Shown here: positions 1-7,893 of the stretch, piece by piece
Layout of the letters: each line of letters opens with the position of its first letter
How positions within the stretch are numbered: the stretch's first letter is position 1
Assembly (NCBI GenBank): GCA_011390785.1
Contig: JAABRR010000040.1
Location: forward strand, 1-36,550
DNA: 36,550 nucleotides
DNA from: Sphingobacteriia bacterium
GTDB lineage: Bacteria > Bacteroidota > Bacteroidia > Bacteroidales > UBA7960
Direction of reading: 5' to 3'
The notes under the pieces: generated by a model
The model's input: the letters and a program-made list of their open reading frames with translations, nothing else
Told to the model about the DNA's origin: nothing
The model's database searches: none
Made by a program: the position numbers and the translations under genes

Positions 1-659
1 AGTGGATCAAAAAAGCGGTGATACTATACTTCCCCACACGCAAAATGGAAACCATCGAAGTGGGTCCGTTTGAATTTCATGATAAGATCCCATTAAAGAA
101 AAACTATGCTGAACTGGGTGTAAGGGTTGTTCCCCATGCCATTGCGCGGTTTGGCGCTTTTGTGGCTCCCGATGTTGTGATGATGCCTTCCTACGTAAAT
201 ATTGGTGCATATGTTGACAGTGGCACCATGGTTGACACCTGGGCAACGGTTGGCAGCTGTGCCCAGATTGGTAAAAATGTTCACCTGAGCGGTGGTGTGG
301 GCATTGGCGGGGTTCTGGAACCCATACAGGCTGCCCCGGTTATTATTGAAGATGGCTGTTTTGTTGGCTCACGATGCATTGTGGTAGAAGGAGTTAAGGT
401 AGAGGAAGAGGCCGTTCTGGGCGCCAATGTAGTTCTTACCGGATCAACCAAAATCATTGATGTAAGCGGCAGTGAACCCGTTACCTACACCGGCAGAATA
501 CCCAAAAGATCGGTAGTTATTCCCGGAACCATTCCCAAAGAATTTCCTGCGGGCACCTACCAGGTTCCCTGTGCATTAATCATAGGGAAACGTAAAGAAA
601 GCACCGACCGCAAAACCAGTCTTAACGAAGCGCTGAGGCAATACAATGTGGCTGTATAA
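1..659 (+). CDS. dapD: 2,3,4,5-tetrahydropyridine-2,6-dicarboxylate N-succinyltransferase, 5'-truncated by window edge
   Basis: Acyl-CoA-dependent N-acyltransferase of the diaminopimelate branch of lysine and peptidoglycan precursor synthesis (cytoplasmic trimer). The reading frame is open from base 3, where it reads WIKKAV, matching the conserved segment (WLKKAV in E. coli) that precedes the left-handed beta-helix, so the gene starts upstream of the window and the GTG at 18 is internal. Hexapeptide-repeat character is clear in the middle ([28 protein letters not shown], described here only by position, about bases 174-260), followed by the [20 protein letters not shown] turn region. The C-terminus ends normally at 659. 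The N-terminal domain is missing only because of the window. An 87-bp gap separates it from tsaC. Family assignment is firm; whether the acyl donor is succinyl- or acetyl-CoA cannot be told here. Confidence 0.95.
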   Translation, partial: WIKKAVILYFPTRKMETIEVGPFEFHDKIPLKKNYAELGVRVVPHAIARFGAFVAPDVVMMPSYVNIGAYVDSGTMVDTWATVGSCAQIGKNVHLSGGVGIGGVLEPIQAAPVIIEDGCFVGSRCIVVEGVKVEEEAVLGANVVLTGSTKIIDVSGSEPVTYTGRIPKRSVVIPGTIPKEFPAGTYQVPCALIIGKRKESTDRKTSLNEALRQYNVAV

Positions 660-746
660 GCACAATTTGGTTTTCAATTTTCTTGAATTACATACATTTT
701 ATCGATTGCCTAACAAATAAAATACATTAGTTAAAATACCCGGAAT

Positions 747-1310
747 ATGCAGGCAGATATTGATAAAGCATTGGAAGTATTATTGAATGGTGGAGTCATT
801 CTTTACCCTACCGATACAATTTGGGGTATTGGTTGTGATGCTACCAACCCAAAAGCAATTGCCAGAGTACAGAAAATAAAATACCGCACACGCCAAAAAT
901 CATTGATAATACTGGCAAACTCTGCTGAAATGGTTAGCCAATATGTAGTAAAGATACCCGATATTGCATTGGAATTAACAGAAACTTACAAAGAACCTCT
1001 CACAATCGTTTACGAGAAAGCCAAAAATCTGCCCAAAAACCTGATCCCGGATGATGGAAGTGTTGCTATCAGAGTTACCAAAAATGAGTTCTGCAAGCAA
1101 CTCATTACCAAGCTAAAAAAACCCATAACATCTTCTTCAGCAAACATTAGCGGAGACTCAACGGCACTCTCTTTCAGCAAAATCAATAAGGAAATTAAAG
1201 ACGCTGTTGACTACATATGTACTACAGATCAGCATAACGTTAATGCTCCCAAACATTCCACCATTATCAAAGTTTTTGATGATGGCCACATGCAAATAAT
1301 AAGAAGTTAA
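747..1310 (+). CDS. tsaC: L-threonylcarbamoyladenylate synthase (YrdC/TsaC type)
   Basis: Makes threonylcarbamoyl-AMP from threonine, bicarbonate and ATP, the first step of the universal t6A37 tRNA modification. The 187-residue length corresponds to a lone YrdC domain, without the extra C-terminal domain of Sua5. Visible family motifs are LNGGVILYPTDTIWGIGCDA near residues 12-32, the KYRTRQKSLIIL basic nucleotide/substrate-binding segment near residues 46-57, and the SSSANISGDST signature near residues 129-139. ATG 747 begins a family-typical N-terminus. It sits 29 bp ahead of the cca start and probably shares a transcript with cca and miaA, giving a run of three tRNA-maturation or tRNA-modification genes broken only by the PRiA4_ORF3-like gene. 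Confidence 0.93.
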   Translation: MQADIDKALEVLLNGGVILYPTDTIWGIGCDATNPKAIARVQKIKYRTRQKSLIILANSAEMVSQYVVKIPDIALELTETYKEPLTIVYEKAKNLPKNLIPDDGSVAIRVTKNEFCKQLITKLKKPITSSSANISGDSTALSFSKINKEIKDAVDYICTTDQHNVNAPKHSTIIKVFDDGHMQIIRS

Positions 1311-1339
1311 CCATCTAAACAGAAAAAATCTATAGTACC

Positions 1340-2761
1340 TTGTTTGAAAAAGAATTGCAACATCCTATTTTTAAACTTGTAGCTGAAGCGACTGAGCAAA
1401 CAGGCATGTCCGCTTATGTTGTTGGCGGATGGGTTAGAGACATAATATTGAATCGCAAATCGAAGGATATCGATATAGTTGTTGAGGGCAGCGGTATAGA
1501 ACTGGCCGAAATTATTGCCAGAAAAATGAATGCATCCGAAAGGCTCAAGGTCTTTAAAAACTTTGGAACAGCAAACATAAATTCCAACCAATGGGAAATA
1601 GAGTTCGTTGGTGCTCGGAAAGAATCTTACCGCACCAATTCGCGCAAACCTATAGTAGAAGATGGAACTTTTAGTGAAGATATCAGCCGTCGCGATTTTA
1701 CCATTAATGCTATGGCATTAAGTCTTAACAGGCATAATTTTGGCGAGCTTATCGATATTTACGATGGAATTGCAGATTTAAAAACGAAAACTCTGCGTAC
1801 GCCTCTCAAACCAGACATCACCTTTTCCGACGATCCTTTGAGAATGATGAGAGCTGTGAGATTTGCCGCTCAGCTCGACTTTTCAATCGACTGTGAAGCC
1901 TATGAAGCCATAAAACGAAATGCAAAGAGGCTAAAGATTGTCTCCATAGAACGCATTATGGATGAATTTAACAAAATAATTCTTTCGCCCACCCCTGGTA
2001 AAGGACTGAAACTGTTGCGCAGCAGTGGCTTGTTGAAAGAATTCTTTCCCGAGCTGGATGCCTTAAAGGGTGTGGAAACCATAGATGGAAAAGCACACAA
2101 AGATAATTTCTTCCATACAATAAAAGTACTCGAAAACCTTTGTCAGCAGAGCAATAGCTTATGGCTGCGCTGGGCTGCTTTGTTACACGATATAGCCAAA
2201 CCCAAAACCAAACAGTTCGACAGTAAAGCAGGCTGGACTTTTCACGGCCATGAATTTTTAGGGGCCAAAATGGTACCCGGTATTTTTAAAAGGTTAAGAC
2301 TACCACTCGATGATAAAATGAAGTATGTACAAAAACTTGTACTATTACATCTTCGTCCTATTGTACTTAGTGAAAGTATTGTAACCGATTCGGCAGTTAG
2401 AAGACTACTCTTCGAAGCCGGTGAAGATATTGATGATCTTATGACACTTTGCGAAGCAGATATTACCAGTGCCAATGAAGAAAAAGTGCAGCGTTTTCTC
2501 GATAATTTTAAACAGGTACGAATAAAATTGGCCGAAATTGAAGAAAAAGATAAGATAAGAAACTGGCAACCTCCGGTTAGTGGTCAGGATATAATGGATT
2601 ACTTCGATCTAAAGCCTGGTAGAGAAGTAGGAATTATAAAAACAGCTATAAGGGAAGCCATTCTGGATGGCATTATTCCCAACCAAAAAGAACGGGCTCT
2701 TAAATTTATGATATCAGAAGGGAAAAAACTCGGCTTGTTGGCTAAACCTGAAACAAATTAA
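1340..2761 (+). CDS. cca: CCA-adding tRNA nucleotidyltransferase with C-terminal HD domain
   Basis: Class II nucleotidyltransferase that adds or repairs the 3' CCA end of tRNA (or an A-/CC-adding relative). The head domain shows the GG-W-VRD motif at residues 29-34 and the catalytic DxD pair D43/D45 in KDIDIVV. RRDFTINAM (about residue 116) and the DDPLRMMRAVRFAAQL segment complete the family pattern. A C-terminal HD phosphohydrolase domain carries HD at 283-284, in LLHDIAKPK. The start is the TTG at 1340: an in-frame stop lies at 1316, no ATG or GTG is available upstream, and the first in-frame ATG (about 1406) would remove family-typical residues before the GG motif. At 473 residues it fits Bacteroidota fused enzymes. 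CCA specificity versus A-adding activity cannot be read from sequence alone. Confidence 0.93.
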   Translation: MFEKELQHPIFKLVAEATEQTGMSAYVVGGWVRDIILNRKSKDIDIVVEGSGIELAEIIARKMNASERLKVFKNFGTANINSNQWEIEFVGARKESYRTNSRKPIVEDGTFSEDISRRDFTINAMALSLNRHNFGELIDIYDGIADLKTKTLRTPLKPDITFSDDPLRMMRAVRFAAQLDFSIDCEAYEAIKRNAKRLKIVSIERIMDEFNKIILSPTPGKGLKLLRSSGLLKEFFPELDALKGVETIDGKAHKDNFFHTIKVLENLCQQSNSLWLRWAALLHDIAKPKTKQFDSKAGWTFHGHEFLGAKMVPGIFKRLRLPLDDKMKYVQKLVLLHLRPIVLSESIVTDSAVRRLLFEAGEDIDDLMTLCEADITSANEEKVQRFLDNFKQVRIKLAEIEEKDKIRNWQPPVSGQDIMDYFDLKPGREVGIIKTAIREAILDGIIPNQKERALKFMISEGKKLGLLAKPETN

Positions 2762-2824
2762 TCATTAATTTTGCTAAAAGTTGAAAATAAAACTGCAAAT
2801 TTGTATCAGCCAAACACTCTCAAA

Positions 2825-3502
2825 ATGTTTATTTACAGATTTAGAATAAATTTCGAAGAACAGGACGGATTTACAAGAGATATTGATCTGTTGACCAATC
2901 ATACATTTCTGGATTTTCACAATATTATTAAAGAAAATCTCTCCCTTAGTGAAGATGTAGAATATACGTTTTACATGTGCGATCATCGTTACCGCAAAAG
3001 ACGGCGCATTTATCAACCCGGAGCCAAACCAGCTCCCAAAAGACATGCCGAAGAAGAACAGAACAATGAAGCGCCTATTCTTTATATGGACAAATGTATA
3101 CTAAGCGATTACATTGACGACCCACATCAAAAGTTTCTTTATATATATGATCTAGCCAAAGACTGGAATTTTTATATTGAACTGGCAAGAATTATGCGTG
3201 CAACAGATGGGAAGAAATACCCCCTTATTTCTGCCAGCCAAGGCCCAATACCAATGGAAATCAGTAGAAAACCCATTCCTTTGCCAGGCATAATCGATGA
3301 CGATGATGATGATATCTCTGCTATTGGTGTCGAATCCATTACAGATGATCCTGAAATGGAAATGGATGCTGACCAAAACGATGATGAAGATGAAAACTTA
3401 GATGGATATTCAGACGAAGACCTGGATGAACTTGATGATTCATCGTTTTACCAAAGTGGTTCACCCGATCTGGATGATGAAATTGATGAAAGTAAAGCCT
3501 GA
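2825..3502 (+). CDS. PRiA4_ORF3 / IS1096-passenger-like protein with acidic C-terminal tail
   Basis: The roughly 155-residue N-terminal part (start MFIYRFRINFEEQDGFTRDI, with YTFYMCDHRYRKRRRIY around residues 40-60) resembles the plasmid pRiA4b ORF-3-like family, which was named after mobile elements but is common on Bacteroidota chromosomes and has no established biochemical role. The last roughly 70 residues are extremely rich in Asp and Glu (a run of six Asp early in the tail) and are likely disordered. I chose ATG 2825; the frame is open back to a TTG at 2771, but those 18 extra residues look unlike the family. The 3' end overlaps the miaA start by 17 bp, suggesting translational coupling. 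Nothing around it suggests an actual transposon: there are no terminal repeats and no transposase. Confidence 0.72.
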   Translation: MFIYRFRINFEEQDGFTRDIDLLTNHTFLDFHNIIKENLSLSEDVEYTFYMCDHRYRKRRRIYQPGAKPAPKRHAEEEQNNEAPILYMDKCILSDYIDDPHQKFLYIYDLAKDWNFYIELARIMRATDGKKYPLISASQGPIPMEISRKPIPLPGIIDDDDDDISAIGVESITDDPEMEMDADQNDDEDENLDGYSDEDLDELDDSSFYQSGSPDLDDEIDESKA

Positions 3503-4394
3503 ATACAAAACTCTTGTAATCATCACAGGACCTACTGCCGTGGGCAAAACAGAAACAAGTATCAATATTGCCCAACAGCTAAAAGCTGAAATTATATCTG
3601 CTGATGCCAGGCAATTCTACCGCGAATTAAAAATTGGAACAGCCGCCCCAACACCAGCAGAGTTGGCTGTTGTAAAACATCACTTGACCGGACAGCTTTC
3701 TATTTACGACTACTATAATGCCAGCCTTTTTGAAAATCAAGCCCTTAGTTTGATCAATAATCTTTTTACCAAAAATGATTATGTTTTGGTGAGTGGCGGT
3801 TCAGGATTATATTTGGATGCTCTCTGTTGTGGGATTGATGAACTGCCCGATATTGATGCAAAAATCAGATTAAAAACAAAAACCCTTTACAATAACCAAG
3901 GACTTGCAGGTTTAAGAGCTTTTCTTGAACTAAACGATCCGGAGTATTATGCAGAAGTAGATATTGCCAATCCGAACCGGATGATGCGTGGCATTGAAAT
4001 TTTTATGGCAACCGGACAAAAGTATTCAGCAATGAGAAAAAGAATACCTGTGCAGCGTGATTTCCAAATAAAAAAAATTATTCTTAACCGCCCTAGAAAA
4101 GAACTGTTTGAAAGGATAAATCTTCGCACCAGTAAAATGGTACAGCAGGGAATTATAGAAGAAGCTATTCATTTTTTCCCACAGAAACATTTAAATGCTT
4201 TAAATACCGTAGGATATAAAGAACTTTTCCATTGGCTCGAAAACAGAACAACTCTAAATGATGCTTTAGAAAAAATCAGAACCAACACCCGACGCTATGC
4301 CAAGCGACAACTTACCTGGTTTAAGAAATATGATGATGCTCAATGGTTTTTACCATCAGAAACCAAAGCCATGCTCGATTATATAATTTCGTAA
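3486..4394 (+). CDS. miaA: tRNA dimethylallyltransferase
   Basis: Transfers the dimethylallyl group to N6 of A37 in tRNAs reading UNN codons. With start ATG 3486 the protein is 302 residues, the normal family length, and the P-loop GPTAVGKT falls at residues 15-22. The DARQFYRELKIGTAAP segment (substrate-binding Asp, usually DSRQ/DSMQ), the HHLTGQLSIYDYYNASLF region, SGGSGLYLDAL, and the C-terminal TNTRRYAKRQLTWFK motif are all present. The open frame extends upstream to 3402, but that stretch is the out-of-frame shadow of the acidic tail of the preceding gene. It overlaps that gene by 17 bp. The gene ends 60 bp from the convergent kinase gene, and I see no clear hairpin terminator between them. 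Confidence 0.94.
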   Translation: MKVKPEYKTLVIITGPTAVGKTETSINIAQQLKAEIISADARQFYRELKIGTAAPTPAELAVVKHHLTGQLSIYDYYNASLFENQALSLINNLFTKNDYVLVSGGSGLYLDALCCGIDELPDIDAKIRLKTKTLYNNQGLAGLRAFLELNDPEYYAEVDIANPNRMMRGIEIFMATGQKYSAMRKRIPVQRDFQIKKIILNRPRKELFERINLRTSKMVQQGIIEEAIHFFPQKHLNALNTVGYKELFHWLENRTTLNDALEKIRTNTRRYAKRQLTWFKKYDDAQWFLPSETKAMLDYIIS

Positions 4395-4454
4395 AACTGA
4401 CCAGACCAGAAGTACAGCAAAAAAATTCGTGGAAGCTAAAAGCAAGCAGATCAA

Positions 4455-5294
4455 TCAGGCCTGGTGGAAATTACGAAGCCCTTCCAATGGAGAAACCAGG
4501 AATTTTTCTGCACTGATTCCGTTTTTGCCTGCAACCCTTTTAATTACATCTCTAAAAAAAAACCCTACCGAACCTATACATGAAAAAGTCAGGTTCTTAT
4601 AACCAGGATAAATAAAAACCTGTTCGCGAAAAAAATCAGCAAAAAGATTTTCCAGCAGTTCAGCAATAAAAGGATGATCCTTGTGTTGGCTCAGAAAAAC
4701 GGTGAACGAAGCCAGGAATATATTGGGGTGGGCACTGCTGTATGTTTGGGTAAGAATATCCTGTGGTGTAAGTGAGTACATTTTTTCGAAGGCAATGCGA
4801 AGATCTTCCGGAACAAGATTCTTAAGGTGCAATCGCAGGTAGTTTTGCCCCAGATAGGTGCCACTACCTTCGCAGCCATAAACGTAGCCCAATGAAAAAA
4901 GATGATCGGTAACAGTATTCCCATCGTAAAGGCAGGTATTGGAACCGGTGCCGAGTATGCCGGCAATACCGCTTTCGTTTCCGAATAGGGCTCTTGCTGC
5001 ACCGAGCAGGTCATGCTCTACGAAATTGTCGGAATGTTGAAAATACTGATTCAAAGCATTTTCAATTACTTTCTGTTGCTGAAAGTCAGAACATCCACTA
5101 CCATAAAAATAGACTTTGTTAACAGAATGAGCGTCGATCTTCCCGGCAAATGCTTCGGTCATTACCGAAACAGTATGATCAGTGGTAACAAAGAATGGAT
5201 TCAATCCGCGGGTCTTTACTGAATATACTTCCTTCCCTTTATCGAGAAGAAGCCAGTCTGTTTTGGTACTTCCACTATCGGCAATTAGTAACAT
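4455..5294 (-). CDS. BadF/BadG-type ATPase, N-acetylglucosamine-kinase-like
   Basis: Member of the ASKHA (actin/hexokinase/Hsp70) fold BadF/BadG/BcrA/BcrD family, which includes eukaryotic-type N-acetylglucosamine kinases. The phosphate-1 loop is DSGSTKTDW at residues 6-14, and a second glycine-rich nucleotide-binding segment, GILGTGSNTCLYDG, lies near residues 113-126. At 279 residues it matches the short Bacteroidota homologues. Inferred role: cytoplasmic phosphorylation of GlcNAc or another amino sugar during cell-wall recycling or glycan use; the substrate is not proven by sequence. No Cys cluster typical of benzoyl- or hydroxyglutaryl-CoA component activators is present, which favours the sugar-kinase reading. 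It lies 42 bp downstream of cdaA on the same strand. Confidence 0.8.
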   Translation of the reverse strand: MLLIADSGSTKTDWLLLDKGKEVYSVKTRGLNPFFVTTDHTVSVMTEAFAGKIDAHSVNKVYFYGSGCSDFQQQKVIENALNQYFQHSDNFVEHDLLGAARALFGNESGIAGILGTGSNTCLYDGNTVTDHLFSLGYVYGCEGSGTYLGQNYLRLHLKNLVPEDLRIAFEKMYSLTPQDILTQTYSSAHPNIFLASFTVFLSQHKDHPFIAELLENLFADFFREQVFIYPGYKNLTFSCIGSVGFFFRDVIKRVAGKNGISAEKFLVSPLEGLRNFHQA

Positions 5295-5336
5295 GTATAT
5301 AAATGAAATTTTGTTTCACTGACTCTAAAGAAAGAA

Positions 5337-6188
5337 TTATTTTTTCTTTTTATCTACCACCAGAGAAAACTCTTTCACCAGAATTTCCTTTAATTCAACG
5401 GGTTTCAGATTTCTTTTCAGTTCCCCTTCTTTAACTAAAGAAATACGACCTGTTTGTTCGCTAACCACAATGGCCAATGCATCAGATTGTTCGCTGATAC
5501 CCACTGCGGCCCTGTGTCTTAGCCCCAGATAAGCAGGAAACTTAATATTTTCAGATACTGGCAATACACACCTGGCAGCTTTAATACGGTTGTTGGTTAT
5601 GATAACTGCGCCATCATGCAACGGGCTATTTTTATAAAATATATTTTCTATCAAATGTCGGGATATACGGGCATCTAATATCTCTCCTGTTTCAAGAAAG
5701 GTTTCGAGATTATTCTCACGAGTAAGAACAATAAGGGCCCCCATATTACTGCCGGCCAGTTCTTCGCAGGCAGCTACCACATCATTGATTGCCAAACCCG
5801 GATTTTGCTCAATGTGCCATAATCGACTAAGAAACTTACGCGATCGTTGATTCAAAAATCCCCTTGCCCCCAAAAAAAGAAGAAACTTTCTGATTTCAGG
5901 TTGAAAAACAACAATCAATGCCAATACCCCCACACTTATAAACTGCCCGAGAATTTCGGTGAGCAACTCCATTTCAAAAATACGCACCAGCCACCAGAAG
6001 ATATAAACAGAAATAATTCCCAGAAAAATATTAAGGGCACCTGTACCTCTTATAAGCTTATACAAATAGTATAGCAGGATAGCTACCAAAAGAATATCAA
6101 TGATATCCAAAAATCTTATCTGCAAAAACAAAGGCAACATAAAAGCGGGCAAATCCGGCGGTTTACTCATTATTATATTTATCATCAC
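5337..6188 (-). CDS. cdaA: Diadenylate cyclase (c-di-AMP synthase), CdaA type
   Basis: Condenses two ATP into cyclic di-AMP, the second messenger controlling potassium/osmolyte balance and cell-wall homeostasis. Three N-terminal transmembrane helices (about residues 26-46, 52-70 and 77-96) are followed by the DAC/DisA_N domain with the catalytic DGA at 192-194 (in LHDGAVIITNNR) and RHR at 224-226 (in LGLRHRAAVGISE). The length of 283 is typical of the membrane-bound TIGR00159 family. ATG 6188 is used; an in-frame ATG six codons later (MSKPPDLP) is an alternative start. The gene begins 8 bp after folP ends, and this folP-cdaA pairing is common in Bacteroidota, so co-transcription is likely. 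No c-di-AMP phosphodiesterase is visible in the window. Confidence 0.94.
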   Translation of the reverse strand: MMINIIMSKPPDLPAFMLPLFLQIRFLDIIDILLVAILLYYLYKLIRGTGALNIFLGIISVYIFWWLVRIFEMELLTEILGQFISVGVLALIVVFQPEIRKFLLFLGARGFLNQRSRKFLSRLWHIEQNPGLAINDVVAACEELAGSNMGALIVLTRENNLETFLETGEILDARISRHLIENIFYKNSPLHDGAVIITNNRIKAARCVLPVSENIKFPAYLGLRHRAAVGISEQSDALAIVVSEQTGRISLVKEGELKRNLKPVELKEILVKEFSLVVDKKKK

Positions 6189-6196
6189 GATGAGGA

Positions 6197-7057
6197 CTAA
6201 TTCTTTTGGTTCAACATTTTAATGAGTTGTATTGTCTGAGCTGCTTCGCGCGCATCATGTACCCGTAAAATTTTAGCCCCTTTTTCAAGGGCAACAGTAT
6301 TGAGTGCGGTTGTACCGTTGAGAGCCTGATCGGGTGTTGTCCCTAAAACTTTATTAATCATTGATTTCCTCGAAAGTCCTACAAGAACAGGGAGCTCAAA
6401 TATTTTTAAATAATCCAGTTTGCTCAATAACTCGTAATTATCTTGCAAACTTTTGCCAAACCCAAAGCCCGGGTCAATTATAATATCGTGAAGACCCAAT
6501 TGTTGAAGATGGTAAACTTTTTCAGCAAAGTAACGTGTAATATCCATTATAATATCATCATAATGGGGGTTAACCTGCATATTTTCTGGTGTTCCCTGTA
6601 TATGCATAATAATGTAAGGAACCTGCAAACGGGCAACCGTGGCAAACATGTCAGGATCGAAAGCACCAGCAGAAATATCATTGATTATGTGGGCCCCTTT
6701 TTCAATTGCTTCTTCTGCTATAGAAGAATGATACGTATCAATAGAAATAATTGCATCGGGAAACTCTTTTAATACTATGTCTAACGCAGGCATTAGATAA
6801 TTACGTTCATTCGATGCTGTGGTAAGGAGAGATCCCGGACGTGTTGTTGCAGCTCCAATATCGAGTATTGAAGCTCCTTCATTTAAAAGATTATCTGATC
6901 TTTTTATAATTTCCCATCGGGTTCGGTATTTTCCTCCATCATAAAAAGAATTTGGCCCAACATTGATAACTCCCATAACCAAAGGTGCCGATAAATTTAT
7001 AATTTTGCCCCGGCAATTTATTGTAGATTTTGTATCAAAAAACGTATCTTGCAACAT
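6197..7057 (-). CDS. folP: Dihydropteroate synthase
   Basis: Joins p-aminobenzoate to 6-hydroxymethyl-7,8-dihydropterin pyrophosphate to give dihydropteroate, the sulfonamide target of folate synthesis. The TIM-barrel signatures are present: ISIDTYHS (about residue 103), HIINDISAG, DPGFGFGKS, LVGLSRKS and the C-terminal RVHDAREA. The loop-1 signature, usually NVTPDSFSDGG, reads NVGPNSFYDGG at residues 32-42, so the customary Thr and Asp are Gly34 and Asn36. This is an unusual loop 1 in an otherwise intact enzyme. The 286-residue length is normal. It diverges from the DUF1599 gene across 53 bp, so that short interval must hold both promoters. Confidence 0.94.
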   Translation of the reverse strand: MLQDTFFDTKSTINCRGKIINLSAPLVMGVINVGPNSFYDGGKYRTRWEIIKRSDNLLNEGASILDIGAATTRPGSLLTTASNERNYLMPALDIVLKEFPDAIISIDTYHSSIAEEAIEKGAHIINDISAGAFDPDMFATVARLQVPYIIMHIQGTPENMQVNPHYDDIIMDITRYFAEKVYHLQQLGLHDIIIDPGFGFGKSLQDNYELLSKLDYLKIFELPVLVGLSRKSMINKVLGTTPDQALNGTTALNTVALEKGAKILRVHDAREAAQTIQLIKMLNQKN

Positions 7058-7110
7058 GCATTAAGCTTTTACATCTAACAGTTATTTTATCAATATTTCT
7101 CATGTATTTT

Positions 7111-7674
7111 ATGAACCAGGAAGAAAAAACCGTTCAGCAATTTGAGCAAATTAAAGAAATTTGCATAGATATTTTCATAAAAAAAATGGCGGATTACGGA
7201 AGTGCCTGGCGTGTAATGCGAAGCTCTTCCCTAACAGACCAAATTTATATCAAAGTTCAACGTATTCGCTCTATCCACGACAAAGGTAAACAAAAAATTG
7301 ATGAAGGAATTAAGGGTGAATTTATTGCAATTGTAAACTATTCTGTTATGGCTTTAATTCAACTGGAAATAGGCCATGCTAATTTTGCAGATCTCAATAT
7401 TGATGATGCTAATGCCAGGTATATTGATTATTACGATCAGTCAAGAAAACTTATGCAAGACAAAAATCATGATTATGGCGAAGCATGGCGCGAAATGCGT
7501 ATCTCAAGTATTGCCGACATCATTCTTATGAAATTACTCAGAATAAAACAGATTGAAGATAACCAAGGGCTTACAACCATCTCAGAAGGAATTGATGCCA
7601 ATTTTTATGATATCCTTAATTACGCAGTTTTTGCCCTTATAAAGTTAGAACTGGAGCCTGCAACCGACAAATGA
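7111..7674 (+). CDS. Tandem DUF1599 protein
   Basis: A 187-residue protein made of two copies of the same roughly 65-residue module: one around residues 22-87 (MADYGSAWRVMR...FIAIVNYSVMALIQLE) and one around residues 113-180 (NHDYGEAWREMR...FYDILNYAVFALIKLE). Each repeat keeps DYG-AWR-MR-SS and the NY-(S/A)V-(M/F)ALI-LE ending. This matches DUF1599 (listed, to my recollection, among nucleotide-modification-associated domains); its biochemical role is unknown to me. I selected ATG 7111 because the 27 residues upstream in the open frame (from 7030) overlap the divergent folP start and do not resemble the family. In Bacteroidota this gene is often near folP and tpiA, as here, so a link to folate or nucleotide metabolism is possible but unproven. 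Confidence 0.78.
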   Translation: MNQEEKTVQQFEQIKEICIDIFIKKMADYGSAWRVMRSSSLTDQIYIKVQRIRSIHDKGKQKIDEGIKGEFIAIVNYSVMALIQLEIGHANFADLNIDDANARYIDYYDQSRKLMQDKNHDYGEAWREMRISSIADIILMKLLRIKQIEDNQGLTTISEGIDANFYDILNYAVFALIKLELEPATDK

Positions 7675-7893
7675 AATGAACCTGCTTAATCGAAGAATAC
7701 AATTAAAAGTTTTATTAGTCTTAATTACAAAATATCAAATTCTATATGGTGACAATTGCATGGGAAAACACTTTATAATTATCAAGTCTTTTTTAATAAA
7801 CTAAATAACCTTCACAAGCAGCTCTAATAAGGCAAATTTAATTATAACACATTTCAATATAAACTTTATACTTACAAAAGAATAAAAAGTAAA
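7675..7893. other. 219-bp AT-rich intergenic region upstream of permease
   Basis: This non-coding stretch between the DUF1599 gene and the permease gene is very AT-rich. I see no hairpin terminator, tRNA-like fold or exact TAnnTTTG element; TATACTTA near the right end is at best a degenerate match. A promoter for the permease is probably here but cannot be pinpointed. Confidence 0.4.

Noticed and set aside
2825-3502. Possible mobile element because of the IS1096-passenger-like family name
   Set aside because: No transposase, terminal repeats or target duplication nearby; the gene is embedded in a housekeeping tRNA-gene run.
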